A stretch of 64,000 nucleotides of DNA from Trissonchulus latispiculum (taxonomy: Eukaryota > Nematoda > Enoplea > Enoplida > Ironidae): the NCBI GenBank assembly GCA_030248195.1, contig JASAND010027823.1, positions 1 to 64,000 on the forward strand, read 5' to 3'. A program made the position numbers and the translations under genes. Under the pieces are notes generated by a model that saw only the letters and a program-made list of their open reading frames with translations, was not told where the DNA came from and searched no databases. Shown here in pieces: positions 11,754-24,028 of the stretch. Within the stretch, counting starts at the first letter, position 1. Each line of letters opens with the position of its first letter.

Positions 11754-14700
11754 ATGTGGAGGTATCTTATTCTGACTTACTGTTGCTTTTCCATGATCCA
11801 TTCTCAGCCTATTGACGAAAATGGGAATTGGCCATGGGAAGCTCAAGAGACCACATCAGAAGCTCCGGAACAGTTAGAAATCGCAGTTAAATTGAGTGCC
11901 GGCGAAGTGACCGGATTCAGAATGGTATTGAATTCTTAGTTTAATGTATTGAGACGTAGTGTTCTTAAGTTTCTCTTGTCTTTGAATAGTTTTGAGACGT
12001 ATATATAATAGGGTTTTTCATTTTACACAATTTGTTCCACGCTGTTTTTTCTCGTTGAAAGTTCATACACTTCGGCCCGTTTTGACTTTGAAGCTAAGTT
12101 TTTCATGCATCAGACAATACCCAGTTTTGTTTCATCCTTTCGTTTAGTCTGTTTTGGAAGTTCCTTGGACGCCTGGTCGAGATCGCCATGAAGTTCAATC
12201 GTCTGATCGTGGCAGAGATGATATCAGTCCTCTGGCATTCAAGAATGATCTGGAAGTGTTTGCATTCTTGGGAATTCCTTTTGCTGAAGCGCCAACTGCA
12301 GCAAGACGCTTTAAGGTAAACTACGTAACTGTGTAGGGTGGTGAGTCTTTTTTCCAGTAGCTTTTTTTCTCGAATTAATCTCACATTTAATTGACTTTAG
12401 GGTCTTCTCTTCACTCGCATGCAAATTTCCATGAATTTGCGTCAAAAACGCTTTTCCCCAGCTTAGCTAGCTAAACTTATTTGCATAAATTGCTGTATTT
12501 TTCAGCCTCCTCAAAAGTATACCAGATTTCCGGACGGTCGTTGGGATGCTACTCATTTCCGTGCTGCCTGTGCTCAGGACGTGACTCGAATCGCAAAGCT
12601 GCGTCGTCGCGAACCATATGAATGGGAAACCGATGAGGACTGTCTCTATCTGAACGTTTTTACGCCTCAGGTACGTAAACCGCTCAAATGTTTGTAAAAT
12701 TCATAAACGGCATAATTAATAAGCATAAATTGCTTGTTCCAGGGGTTCTAGGGACTCTGAAACAGGAAATTTTTATGGCAAAAGTAGGCAGATTTGATGG
12801 TCAGAAAGCAAGAACTTAGTAAAAAATCTCCGGCGAAGCCGAAATAATTTTTGGAAATTTGTTCTGAGAGAATTTTGCAGGGCAAAATTTGTTACCAGGG
12901 CGGTGACGAGATTTGGGGAGAGGAACGAACTTTTGGGGGGAAGTTCTTAGTACTTAGTTTTGGAATAACACACACACATAACATCTGGTAACTAAGGTAA
13001 GGTTAACCACAATTTCTTTCTTTAGCTACAAGAAAGCGTGATTGAGACCATTCGTCGAGACTTTCCAGTGCTTATATTTTTCCATGGTGGTAGTTTTCAA
13101 ACTGGAACGGCAAACGACTGGCCAGGTCACGTGTTAGCCAGTAAAGGCATGGTTGTTGTGACTGCCAACTACCGTCTTGGCCCCTTCGGTTGGTGTATAT
13201 GTTGCTGTATGCTGAGTAGTTCTTTAATTAGTAGTTAAAAATAAGACTAACTTATGTCTGACCAAAAAATCTTGGAACCGAACTGTGAGCTTCTGTCACG
13301 TTTGAAGTTGCCTATAAAAAGCATATATTTTTAGTATCCTCAGGAAAAGGGGAATCCGCTCAAGCCATCATATCCAGATGTGGTCTTTTTGCGAAATTGG
13401 TCTTTCCGCGAAAAGACCAACAATTTCGGTCTTTTCGCAAACTGTCCGGTCGCATAGAGAAATTAGTTTAAGCTATGCTCATTTCTGCTACCAGCCCGGT
13501 CTTTTCGCGAAAATATCAAGCGTGTTGTGCTTTTTGCGAAATTAGTCAAATTGTAACATTATTTATGAAAGCTGATTCATTTTATGATGCAAAATCTATG
13601 GGGTCTATGCTGTACTCGCAATCACTTTACATATTAATGAATTAATTTGACTTCCGGGCCAACCGTTTACTGAGATAATAGCCCATAAAATATCAAATCT
13701 CAAAGCTCAGAAACGGAAATATACCAGATATCTGATTGTTTTGACACCGGTAAACTGATAGTAGCCTCCCAAACATTCATTGTGCCAAAAAACGAACATT
13801 TTATGTCCGAGATTGAGTGCATCAGACCGGAAAAGTTTTCCTTTTTTCGAACCAGATATGATCATAAAACACGCAGTTTTAGTCCAAACCTGACATAATT
13901 TTGTATACGAACTAAATTCGACCCGAGGAATCCAAAAATTCAATCAGCAAAGCTGTACGACCACGCCATGTTGCGGTACAGTTTGCGTAACCTCGACATC
14001 CGGTTATCGGCTGCTGACCGGATGCGACTTGATTTTCGGGCATGTTTTGTTCCAAGAACCGACATATTAGATTACTAGTTATTTAGCATTTTCCTTTTTT
14101 ATCGATTTAGTATCCGGTAGCCAGATATAGACCGGATATGATGGTTTGAGCAGATTCCCGTCCTCCTGAGTATTCTAAAAACATACGTATATACTTTTAT
14201 ATAGGCTAACTTCTCAAACTTGAACTCTGAGACGCTCATTGTTCGGCTCCAACATTTTTGGTTAGACTTTAAATTCTGCTTGAGCATGTCAATTTACCGG
14301 AAGACACCCGTGACAATCGGCGGTATTAGCTATTGTGCGTTTGATTCAGTATACATTTCCTATAATGTATTCGGATTGTCTTCGTTTTTAGGGTTTATGT
14401 CGCTTGGTGATGGATCGCCAGCTAATTTTGGCTTACTGGATCAGCGTCTCGTTATGGAATGGGTTAGAGACAACATTTATGCCTTCAAGGGCGATCCACT
14501 ACGGATAACAGTTGCCGGTCAGGACGCAGGAGGTGCCAGTGTTGGCTTCCATATGCTGTCGCCTGGATCGGCTGGTAGATATCTATTTTAGTGTATCATG
14601 GTGTTCAGCTTCTTGATTTTCAGTTTTTTCTGAGACTAAAGACTTGCTGAGTTGTAGAGCTTTGTCATGCACTTCGTTTTTACTCGAACTGGAGAAACTA

Positions 14701-17700
14701 AACTATATAAATGACTTCAGGAAAATTAAATAAACGCTGGCTGATAAGCGGACCTGTGAAGTGTACAAGACATTAATAATCATAGAGAATTCAATGAATA
14801 ATACAAAATTAAGCTTCAGAGGTAGTTCTCTCTAGATAGGAGCGCTCACCTTGCCTTCCACAAAGTCTCATATTGGATCTCTTGCGCAAAGGACTAACGA
14901 CGTATTGGTTTACCGTGTGCTCTTGCGAACCCAGTACCCATCCTTAGCTGGTCGGTAAATAGGTACCACGTATATGGGAAGGTAACAGAGGAGACTGTAC
15001 GGGTTGCCTAACTTGTCTTGGTGACTGTAGGACAGGCGTGTTCCATTGATGTTTGAAAAACGACAGTCTTGGTTAGTTTTTAGAAAATTGCGCAATTCTA
15101 GAATTACTTATAATGCCTATTTTGTTTGCTTTCTGTTTGCTTGATTTTAAATTTCTATTCTAGACCTGTTTCACACTGCGGCCAGTTTAAGTGGTGCTGA
15201 CGTATCCTATCATATGATAATTAGTAATCCAGAACTGGCCTTCAACAATACCATTCGTCTGGGTCGTCAGGTCGGGTGTGCTCAGCCCAGGCCAGCCGCT
15301 GTCTGGGACTGTATTCTTACTCGATCCGATGATGACATCATCAAATCTGTGGCCAGTATGATTGTAAGTATCAACAGGATATAATTAAAGCAAGACAAAT
15401 TCATTGATTTTTCAATGGTACAATTAAACGTTCTACGCATTGTTTAACCTTCTGCACTACCCGCCCGACCGGTGCTTCTGTAGGTTTGCATGATTACAGG
15501 GGCCCGTTGCATAAAAGTGATTAGTTGATTAGTGATTAGTGATTAGTTGATTAGTGTAGCACTTTTTCGAAGAAAACTTTTGCTTCAGTTTACCGTTTGG
15601 AGTTTTTCGTACCATATCGTAGCTGTTGAAGTGCTTTATCCAAAAATCGTGAAGTGTTTTATTTACCCTCACTGATTAATTCAGTCAAAGGAATTTTTTG
15701 AACTCAATCGTAATTTCTTCACTTTTTGCTTTGGCATCACTCGAATTTAAGTAATTTAATTTGGACTTTTGATTTCGTTAGAACGCTCAAAGTGCTTCAA
15801 AAGGACGTATAAATTATTGTCGTAGCCAATTCGTAGCTTTGATTATCTTCGAACAACTGGTACACTAATCAACTAATCACTAATCACTAATCAACTAATC
15901 ACTTTTATGCAACGGGCCCCTGGTCTACCTAGGATGGAATAATCTTCCTCCCAGCCGGGGCTTAGATTTCGTGATGGCTTGCATCAGGTCATCGAATTAT
16001 TGTGGTTAGACTTTAGAAAACGGAGCCCATATTTTGTTAAAAATTGTAAGAAGTGGAACAGAAATTCCTTCAGTATTTACATAGTTCAGAGCCTTTTGCG
16101 TTTTCAGCTTTTATTGCAACATTCCAACGTTCATATGAACTTCTAAAACCTGCTTATATTTTCCGATATTGCGTATCCTGTATTTTCACTTGTACTTATT
16201 TGTTGTAGACAGAGTATAACCGGTTTTCCTTTCTACCGACTGTTGACGGGCATTTCCTTCGTGAGGATCCTCGTTCAGCCCTTCAACGGAAACAAGTGAC
16301 CAACCCGGTGCCTTACATGATTGGTGTGAATGAAAATGATGGCTCTGAAGTTTTGTGTACGTATTAAGAAAATTGACTGAGATGTTAATTATAAAAAGCC
16401 TTACGGTCGAGGAAAATCTTCATTACTGTTAATGTAATAACCGTTGTTTCTAAGATAGAATAAGACAGAACTTGTTAACATTGCCGTTTACAGCTAAATT
16501 GTCTTATTTTCAGTGTCCAATCGTGCCTTGGAAATTTTGGAATACCGTGTCAGTCAATCCCTGCAGTACAAACAGATCCTGGACTACACACTGCATCACA
16601 ACTACACCACTAATCGGGAGGCGGTGATACAGGCCATTGAATATCAGTATACCTACTGGCCTGATGAGCAGGACGATCAAAAAATGAGAGAACAATTTAT
16701 GCAGGTCAGAACAGAATAGTTGATCTATAATCTTGAGGATTTGTGTCACGTTTCTGAATTTCATAGTTTTACACGACGTGCATATTCATAGTACTGTCGC
16801 TGTATGATTACGGATTATTCCTTGCTAAGCTTGAATGGCATCCTGGAAAACAAAGAACTGTATACATTTCTGAAATTTTCGACTGTTTGAGAACGAAATA
16901 CGCATTCCATTGTTAATGTGTCGAAATCGGGGGAGATTCTGTAAATAGTGGCTATGTTTTCTTAAACCCACCAAATCCTGTTGTTTATCAATTCATTGAA
17001 CAGTAAGGGCTAAGCTTTTAATTTGTGCTAATCTGCCCCTATCAGCTGAATTAGTGTTTCCCGTTTGAACGCTTAATTAATTTCTGTCTTACAGATGTGC
17101 TCGGATGCATATTATGTGGCGCCCGTCGTTGAGTCTGCTCGTCTGCACGCGGATGCTGGCAGTGTTGTTTTTCTGTATGCCAACAATTATTTGCTGGGTT
17201 CGCGTTCCGCTGAGGATCCAGTAACACCGGCTTCAATCATTCCTAAATGGCTAGGTAGGTGTTATCTTGAGCACCACCTCTGGCTGGGTGAGTAAAGTGG
17301 AAGTGTTATAAAGGTCATTAATTATAGACCTTTCTAATTTGACTGTGCAAATCAGCAAATGTAGTGAAGACAAAGCCCTCCTTCGGAGAACTCTACTGAT
17401 ACCTGAATCACTCAACTGCCGCTATTGAGGTAGGTTTATCCTAAAAGAATAGATCCCTGCTTAGTCAACAGCGTACATGAAATAATGCCCTCTCATTTAG
17501 GATAGATAGATTGATAGATAACCGATAGATAGCCATGTGATAAGACATGAGGACTAGGAGCACCCTTATTCTTGGCGCACCAGACCAAGCTTTCTCCAAA
17601 CAAGAATTAACCCAAAATTTTGCTGCCTATGGGAATTCCTAGGTAGTCGTTCTATGCTTCCACCGTGAGTATGGGTACCTGAGCTGGATATTAGTATATA

Positions 17701-19454
17701 GGTCTTGACTCCATAGAAATCCTCCATTGTCTTACTCTACTTCTGTATGTTTTTTTAAGTATATACATGTTTGGTCATGTGTTTGTACGTTTAGGAGTAT
17801 TTCATGAATCCAATCTATACATGCTCTTTGGATTTCCTTGGATGGACAAGCAGTGGCTGCCCAGACACCTGAAATTGCAGGAATGGTCTGTCCTGGATCG
17901 AAATATGAGTGAATATTTCATGGAAACCATGCGACAGTTTGGTCTGAAAAAGTACGAAAAAGTGCTTGCTGTAATGATAAGTCATAGATGGGCGCTATGT
18001 TTCAATGCTAGTGCTATGTTTTTTGGGAAAATGTAACACTATTCTAAACATGTAACAATTTTAAAAGTTATATGGAAGTTTATTTTTCATTAAGGACTAG
18101 TTTATTGAGAATAGTTTTGAAATGGTACTAAATTGGAAACTTACGTTAGTACCAACTGCACAAACCACTTGGAAAATGTAAGGTGATTTATTTATTTTTG
18201 GATGGATTTTTGCAGTCATTTTGTTGACTTGTCGTGCGCATTCATGAGATCTTTTCTGTTGTTGCAGGAATCCAAACCTGTATTTGTCTGAGACTTGGAA
18301 AAATCTGAACATGAAAGATTTACTGTATCTGGACATCAATGTAACAACAATGATGAAGGAGGATTATCGTTGGAACTATGTGGCGTTCTGGAATGTCTAT
18401 TTGCGGCAGGTACATCTCCGTTTCTTATGTGCATTATCGTTTTAGAATGACTATTGCGATTAGCTTTAACCATAGGTGTAACGGAGATTTGGATTGGGGC
18501 CCCCTCCCCCGGAATTTTGGGGGCCCCCCTGTTTAGGCCCCCCACGACCTCCCCAAACCCCCCCCCCAAAAATTTTTCTATTTTTATGGCAAAAATCGCA
18601 TTTTCAGCCATTGCTAATGCCGAAAAACATGAAATCATTAAGTAATTTTAACATTAGACAGTGTTTTTAAACTCGAAAACTTGATTGTCAACATGTTTCT
18701 GAGTCCAGAATAAGGTCAATATTGAGTCTAGAAGTCCATAAAACCGTTATAAACGTGTATTTCTCGCGATAATAAACACGTTAAGCTAAGAATTTGGACT
18801 TTTTTGAAAAATTTTGCAAAATTTACCCTAAAAATACCCAATTTTAGGCCAATTTTCGCGCCTTCGGCGCGACATACCCCCCCCCCCCCCCAGTTGGGGG
18901 GGGGCGGGGTCCCCAAAAATTGCTGGGGGAGTCACCCCCCCCCAACCCCCCTCCCCAGTTACACCTATGGCTTTAACTTTAGCTTTTGTTTAAAATGAGC
19001 AAAATCGATGACCGAATCTTTTTCAGGCTGGGACTCCCTTACCAAGAATGACATGATTGGCAGATTTATGTAGGGCAGAGCTTTTTCTAAATATCGGGGA
19101 CATTTGCTCAGTCATTGAAGAGATTCCCCACTCATGCTCATCCAGTACCTAGTATATTATGAAATAACATTAACATAGTTTGTGGTCTCACTCAGTGTTA
19201 TTAACACCTCGACCCAGGTTATTTGTTTTCAGGTATCCAATTTGTGGACCACTACTCTGTCTCCAACCATCGCTTCCCTGATATGGGAACGAAATGTTCT
19301 GCAAGGAGTTTCCGCCGTGTTCATTATTCTGGCAGCGGTGGCTCTATTTTTGGCTGGTACTTTTGGATATTTGTGGCGAAGTTGGCGTCTCCGAGAACAA
19401 CGTCTCCTGTCTGACTATAGTGTTAATGATCAGAAATTGACTACACTTACATAG
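11754..19454 (+). CDS. Transmembrane cholinesterase-like protein, catalytically dead (neuroligin/gliotactin-like)
   Basis: Twelve exons: 11754-11924, 12148-12315, 12506-12670, 13026-13188, 14392-14574, 15164-15363, 16209-16356, 16514-16704, 17095-17254, 17795-17951, 18268-18409 and 19233-19454. All are GT-AG and in phase, 689 aa. A signal peptide (about 1-17, MWRYLILTYCCF) is followed by the esterase alpha/beta-hydrolase fold with FLGIPFAEAP, EDCLYLNVFTP, FFHGGSF, VTANYRLGPFGF and NFGLLDQRLVMEWV. At the nucleophile elbow the usual G-x-S-x-G reads GQDAGG, so Ser is replaced by Asp267. The acid position in GVNENDG is Asp394, while the His of GVFHESN (His520) is kept. One helix at about 639-663 precedes a short basic cytoplasmic tail of about 26 residues. 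Without the Ser it should not hydrolyse esters. Membrane-anchored inactive members of this family (neuroligin, gliotactin, neurotactin) act in cell adhesion; choice among them is inference. The tail is shorter than in neuroligins. The exon 10 donor (AA|GTACGA) was chosen by phase and is the least certain junction. Confidence 0.9.
13256..14275. mobile_element. Foldback family A element in intron 4 of the cholinesterase-like gene
   Basis: The ends are GTCTGACCAAAAAATC...GGAACCGAACTGTGAGC (13256) and its inverse ...GGTTAGACTTTAA (14272). The interior repeats phrases of the 27232-28797 copy, such as TCCTCAGGA...CCATCATATCC (13335-13378) and its inverse near 14130-14165, and CCAAACATTCATTGTGCCAAAAA near 13769. 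One arm is disrupted by a short unrelated hairpin at about 13380-13560 built of GGTCTTTTCGCGAAA repeats. No coding capacity is seen. Confidence 0.65.
14930..15055 (+). mobile_element. SINE fragment (body only) in intron 5
   Basis: The phrase CCTTAGCTGGTCGGTAAATAGG followed by GGTACCACGTATATGGGAAGG matches the SINE body at 3782-3825 and 28806-28850. The tRNA-like head is absent, so this is a 5'-truncated and diverged copy. Confidence 0.5.
15499..15922. mobile_element. Palindromic MITE in intron 6
   Basis: The two ends are almost exact reverse complements over about 60 bp: CAGGGGCCCGTTGCATAAAA at the left and its inverse ending GGGCCCCTG at the right. Both are followed inward by tandem GATTAGTGATTAGTTGATTA-type units. 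The loop of roughly 300 bp is AT-rich and non-coding. CAGGGG termini are typical of hAT-type elements, but I could not find a matching 8-bp target duplication, so the superfamily is inferred. Confidence 0.7.
18471..18969. mobile_element. hAT-type MITE with 8-bp target duplication in intron 11
   Basis: CATAGGTGTAAC at the left end is matched by GTTACACCTATG at the right end. GCTTTAAC stands directly outside both ends (18463-18470 and 18970-18977), an exact 8-bp target duplication as expected for the hAT superfamily. The 499-bp interior has GGGG/CCCC tracts near the ends, an AT-rich middle and no transposase. Confidence 0.8.
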
Positions 19455-19774
19455 TCTGCCAATGAGTAGCATTTCTATTTTTCTTCTATGTTCTGTGCGA
19501 CTCAGTTCTTGTATATACTTTGCCGTTTGCGCTATGTTTTTGATCTCAGGTAACTTTATCATTTCCATAAAGAAACGCTGTTTGTGATTTTCTTTTGTTA
19601 TTATGTATTGTATGCGTATGTACTTATTTATTTTATGCTTTTTATTACTGTAAAGTGTCTTTAATTTTTGCGTAAATATAATTAATTTCATTTTCTGCTG
19701 TCGTTAATTTTCTTACTAGTTTATTTAGAATTTTAGTATTAGTGTGGGGAGAAAAGCAAGCGTCTCATGGGGAG

Positions 19775-19991
19775 TAGTGTTGTTGCCCGGCCGGTTTTTT
19801 GACTTGGCCGGCCGGTCCCAGTTTTGCCCTATTTTTCGTGTATTTTGCAAAATTTTTAGCATTAAAGGATGTATACAGTTCTCCTGGTTATATGTAACAG
19901 ACAAAATCAAGTAGTGTCCTTTTCCTGACGATCGGCCCCGGGCGCCCGGCCGCCGGCCGGCCGGGTTTTCCTCGGCCGGTCAACAACTCTG
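19775..19991. mobile_element. Short GC-rich hAT-type MITE with 8-bp target duplication
   Basis: ATGGGGAG flanks the element on both sides (19767-19774 and 19992-19999). The ends are TAGTGTTGTTGCCCGGCCGG and, inverted, CAGAGTTGTTGACCGGCC. Repeated CCGGCCGG motifs make both ends unusually GC-rich for this window. The 217-bp element lies 320 bp downstream of the cholinesterase-like gene's stop codon and is non-coding. Confidence 0.75.
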
Positions 19992-19999
19992 ATGGGGAG

Positions 20000-21690
20000 A
20001 AGCAAAAGTGACAATAACAATCTATGCCTAGCGAGATCCCAGAACCGAGAGAGAACGAGAGGGGAGAGAGAGATTAGTGAAATTGGTTTGGAATGATTTT
20101 TATATTTATGTACTAACGTCCTTTTATAATCAGGCTGTGCAAGCACAAGTTGTGACCGAATGGTTGTTTTAACTCATTTGTTGCATGTAAAATACTTGTT
20201 TTTGTTGTATAATAATGTTTTGAATTGTTGATTTTCATTTTTAGAAGCTTTTTAGGGGAGTCCAGTTTCTTTTTTCGCCTTTTTACAACATTGCTGATTT
20301 TTTATTTGTCTTTGTACTTCAGGGGTTACCTTTACTTACCTTACCAGATTCGGTTTAAATTTTATGAAATTGCTTAACGTACGACCTAGACTTTACTTTT
20401 TAAAATGTTAAAATTTACTGTCTCGACTATAAAATATGTAACAGTGAGAGACATCGGAGAAAACGGAAAAGGATAAAAATGGACCCCCTTGCTTTGTGTA
20501 TTGATTTTGAGTTTTATGTCATCAGTCATTGCATGTCGTATTTTGTAAATAATCTGTGTGGCAAGTAAAATCCATGGCTTAGCATGTTGCCGAAATAGTC
20601 ATCGAAATAGAAATAGACGTGGTGGCTCACAAACTCCCATATCGCCTCCCGAGGTATATATATATATATATATATATACGTATATATAAATTAACTATAG
20701 GCTATATGCTATATGCTATATATATATATATATATATAGCATTCCTGTGGAGTTCCAGATGTTTCGCTGATTGCATGAAATTTCATTTGGTAGTAGTTGC
20801 GTTATTACAACTTTGCTCTGATTAAATTTGGACAAATGCGAACTAATTTACCCCGCACCTAGAGGCTCGATGGATTTGGCAGCAATTGATCTCATTGCGA
20901 TCTTTAAATTGATCTTATTCCTTGTATTTTCGACTCGTACTATGACATCCTATTTGCAATCTTCCACATCTTGCTCCATCGATATGTCAATGGCTCAAAC
21001 GAACACCATTAATCGCGCAAAGGGGATAAAAGGCTAATGGGAAGCCGTGAGCACCCAGTCAGGTGAAAACCTGGCCGATCTCTCATCTAGCAAAACAAGC
21101 TATGTTTTTGTCTTGGTTTTCCGCGTATTTTAAAACGGCTCTGTTTTAGTAGTAGAAACATACGCGACTACAAGTTAAGTCTCATCTTGATGATTTTCCA
21201 GAATTTGGAGAAGTTAATGTAATTATCACGAATACGGTTGTACGTTTGCCTCGCGAAATCAAGTCTGGACACACAAAGACAGTTGACAAACTTAATATAA
21301 ACTTTCGGATGTTCGCTACTCCCTAACAAGATATAGGCCAGCAAAAAGGTACCTCGTAACTAGGTCTCTGGTATTTTTAGGATTATAGATCCAAAGCACA
21401 CAGTGCTGAGGCGGAGATCGTTCGACGGAACGACAGCTGATGGTTCAGTACTTTTCCCGAAGATAATGAAATCGACAACTTACAAAATATTACAGAAATC
21501 AAGTGACCAGTTATACAAGGCATTTTATACTGTGCTCTGTTTTTTCTGTTACAAACGTTTCTACTCCAACACAGACGCACACCTAAACACGCAAGTGAAC
21601 GCCTGAGTTGACTGCGGAGGAATGTAGAGGTATATACTACGCTTTCGCAGCTCAAAACAAAACTTCCAAAGTTTTCTGTTGCCTGCCCTG
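20000..21690. other. Intergenic DNA with (TA)n microsatellites
   Basis: No gene is recognised. TATATA runs lie at about 20653-20690 and 20717-20738; the ORFs over them (YIYIYI) are products of the microsatellite. The remainder is AT-rich and has only short frames. Confidence 0.5.
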
Positions 21691-22316
21691 CCGGTGTCGT
21701 ATATTATTTTGTCACCTATGCTAAAATGTCACCTTTGCTAATTTTTCACAGAAAAGGCTCGTTACTTTTCCAATCTCGTTATTTTTAATAGCATTGGATA
21801 GCTCTTGCAAAGGCGATTGTTTTGATATAAAATAATGTAACATAGGAAATTTTCAAATTTTAGGTGAAACCTATCATGTTGTATATCATTAGAAAGCTCT
21901 TGACGAGGCGGATACAATGGGCTAACAATCAAACCAACTAATTGGCCTAGCATTTAGCAATGCGTAATAACTCCATATGTTACCGAAAAATAGATTTTTC
22001 GGCTGAAGTTTCGGCTAGCTTAACTAATTGGTTTGATTGTTAGCCCATTGAATCCGCCTCGTCAAGAGCTTTCGAATGATATGCAACATGATAGGTTTCA
22101 CCTGAAATTTGAAAATTTCCTATGTTAATTTTAAGTGTTAATTAGCAGCTATAATTAGCTTAATTACCACATTATTTTATATCAAAACAATCGCCTTTGC
22201 AAGAGCTATCCAATGCTATTGAAAATAACGAGATTGGAAAAGTAACGAGCCTTTTCGGTGAAAAATTACCTTAGGTGACATTTTAGCATAGGTGACAAAA
22301 TAGTATACGACACCGG
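21691..22316. mobile_element. Foldback element, 626 bp, near-perfect palindrome
   Basis: The left end CCGGTGTCGTATATTATTTT is the inverse of the right end ...AAAATAGTATACGACACCGG. Complementarity continues inward (CACCTATGCTAAAATGTCACC; CTCGTTACTTTTCCAATCTCG; AATTGGTTTGATTGTTAGCCC) to a hinge near 22005. The arms are about 290 bp and over 90% matched by eye. There is no coding capacity, and the flanking target duplication is unclear. Confidence 0.75.
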
Positions 22317-24028
22317 TAACAAAATTGTTTATGAAATAGGTATGGAACGGCTGTGCCAGTGATTCTTCCCCCAATAATTGTGTTGTTCTTATCCGAGATT
22401 TTCAAGGAGTTGGCCGTCCTGGGGGAAACCCCTTTGGATGGAGCCAACGGGCGCTCGTGATGCAATGAGGGCAGTAGCCTTGCCTTCGCCTCGGGTAATT
22501 GCATTTGCAATTATTCAACGCCAGACCATGGACCCTGAGCAAATTATGTCTGGCCTTACCTCTCATCGGGAAAACATCTTGGGTGTGGCAGTGGCACTAA
22601 GGGGAAAAAATTTATTTAATCAAAGGATTGCTTCAGTCAAATTAAACTGTCGTGTTCGGATCAGATTAGATGACCAACTGAAGCAATTTTCTTGAAAGTT
22701 CTAAGTTCTCAACTGTACAGTTTTTAAGCGAATTCAAACTCAAGCTTGGTTCGATTGTGCTGTAGCTGTGCCTGGGTAGTGGGTTGCTCAATCCATGACA
22801 TTTGACCTAGATCGCCACAGGTTGTTGGTTCGATCCTTACATCAGGCCCCAATTTTTCGGGCCGGAGGTGCTGTAGTGACATCTTACTTTTGTTTATAAT
22901 TATATTCTCAAGTTTTTATGATCGGAACGATGAAGCGGATGTAAAGTAATCCTCCTCCCAACTGGAAATTTGAACTTCTTCAGGTGCACTGTTGCAGACC
23001 ACTTGAAATCCATAACTGGAAGAAATAACTCGCTGAAGCACTTTACTGATAACTCAGTTTTCGAGGACCAAGGTTACTGAATCCACGTTTAGTTCTTTTC
23101 CTTTGGGAGTAGAGTCAAAGAGGAAGTTAAAACCAAGATTCTGTAATCGTGTGTCAACGTTGAAGGACGGATTTTGTTTTCACCAACATGCCTTACGAAG
23201 AATAGACGAATGTTGTTCACTACTGCATAATGTTGTTTATGCTTTATATATATATATATTCATGCAATACGTAATTTAATTTTAAAAGCAATAGTCTGAG
23301 TTACTGATAGCACCCTTTTCTTCTTTGCATTGGATGTTTTTTCAGGCAGATGGCGAATTGACTGTCACATTCGCAAGCTTTTCTGTTGCAAGTGGATTTA
23401 CCGGAAAAGAGAAACATACTTTATGGCCTACATTAATGATGACGACTACTAAGATAATACAACGCAATCGATTCATATTTGAACATAATATTTGAACTAA
23501 CTGGCTTTTTGCGAAGTTCACTTTCGCAGTAATTGGCTTTAAATATGATTATTTTTGATTTCTTAGTGGCACACCCGAGTCCTATCCGTATGACACTATC
23601 ATGACGCACGTTTGTGGGTTTGCCTACATACCTGCTGTGCATACGGGAACGTTGTTTCTGCATTCATAATCATAGAATGACAGTGTTAACCAAGAAATAT
23701 AGTCATCGCAGTTGATATCTCTCAAGTTTTCATAACATCTGTCGTGCTCCTTGCAGCATCTAGAAATGGCCAACTCCACTCGTCCCTTACAATTTTACAG
23801 ATTAGTGAACTTGTTTTGATCTAATATCCACTTCTAGTGAACGAAAAGTAATGAAAATGTGCCTGCAGGTGAATAAATATTTTGGCCGTGTCCGGATCTG
23901 CGCGGACATGATGTCTTACATACAAACCAACTTTAGTTTCTTTAGTAAGGGTCTTTTTTCAAGAGACAGGCCTACATTTAAACATGCCTCAAGGTTTAGG
24001 CTTACAAAATAGACGATAATGTTGTGTG
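22317..24028. other. Intergenic DNA with one weak tRNA-like segment
   Basis: No gene is recognised. Around 22770-22850 the phrases TGGGTAGTGGGTTGC and GGTTGTTGGTTCGATCC resemble the A and B boxes of a tRNA-derived SINE head, but the cloverleaf cannot be completed and no tail was found. A frame at 22378-22695 has no family features. Confidence 0.3.

Noticed and set aside
20653..20738. Possible short coding or regulatory element around TA repeats
   Set aside because: Simple (TA)n microsatellite; nothing more can be supported.
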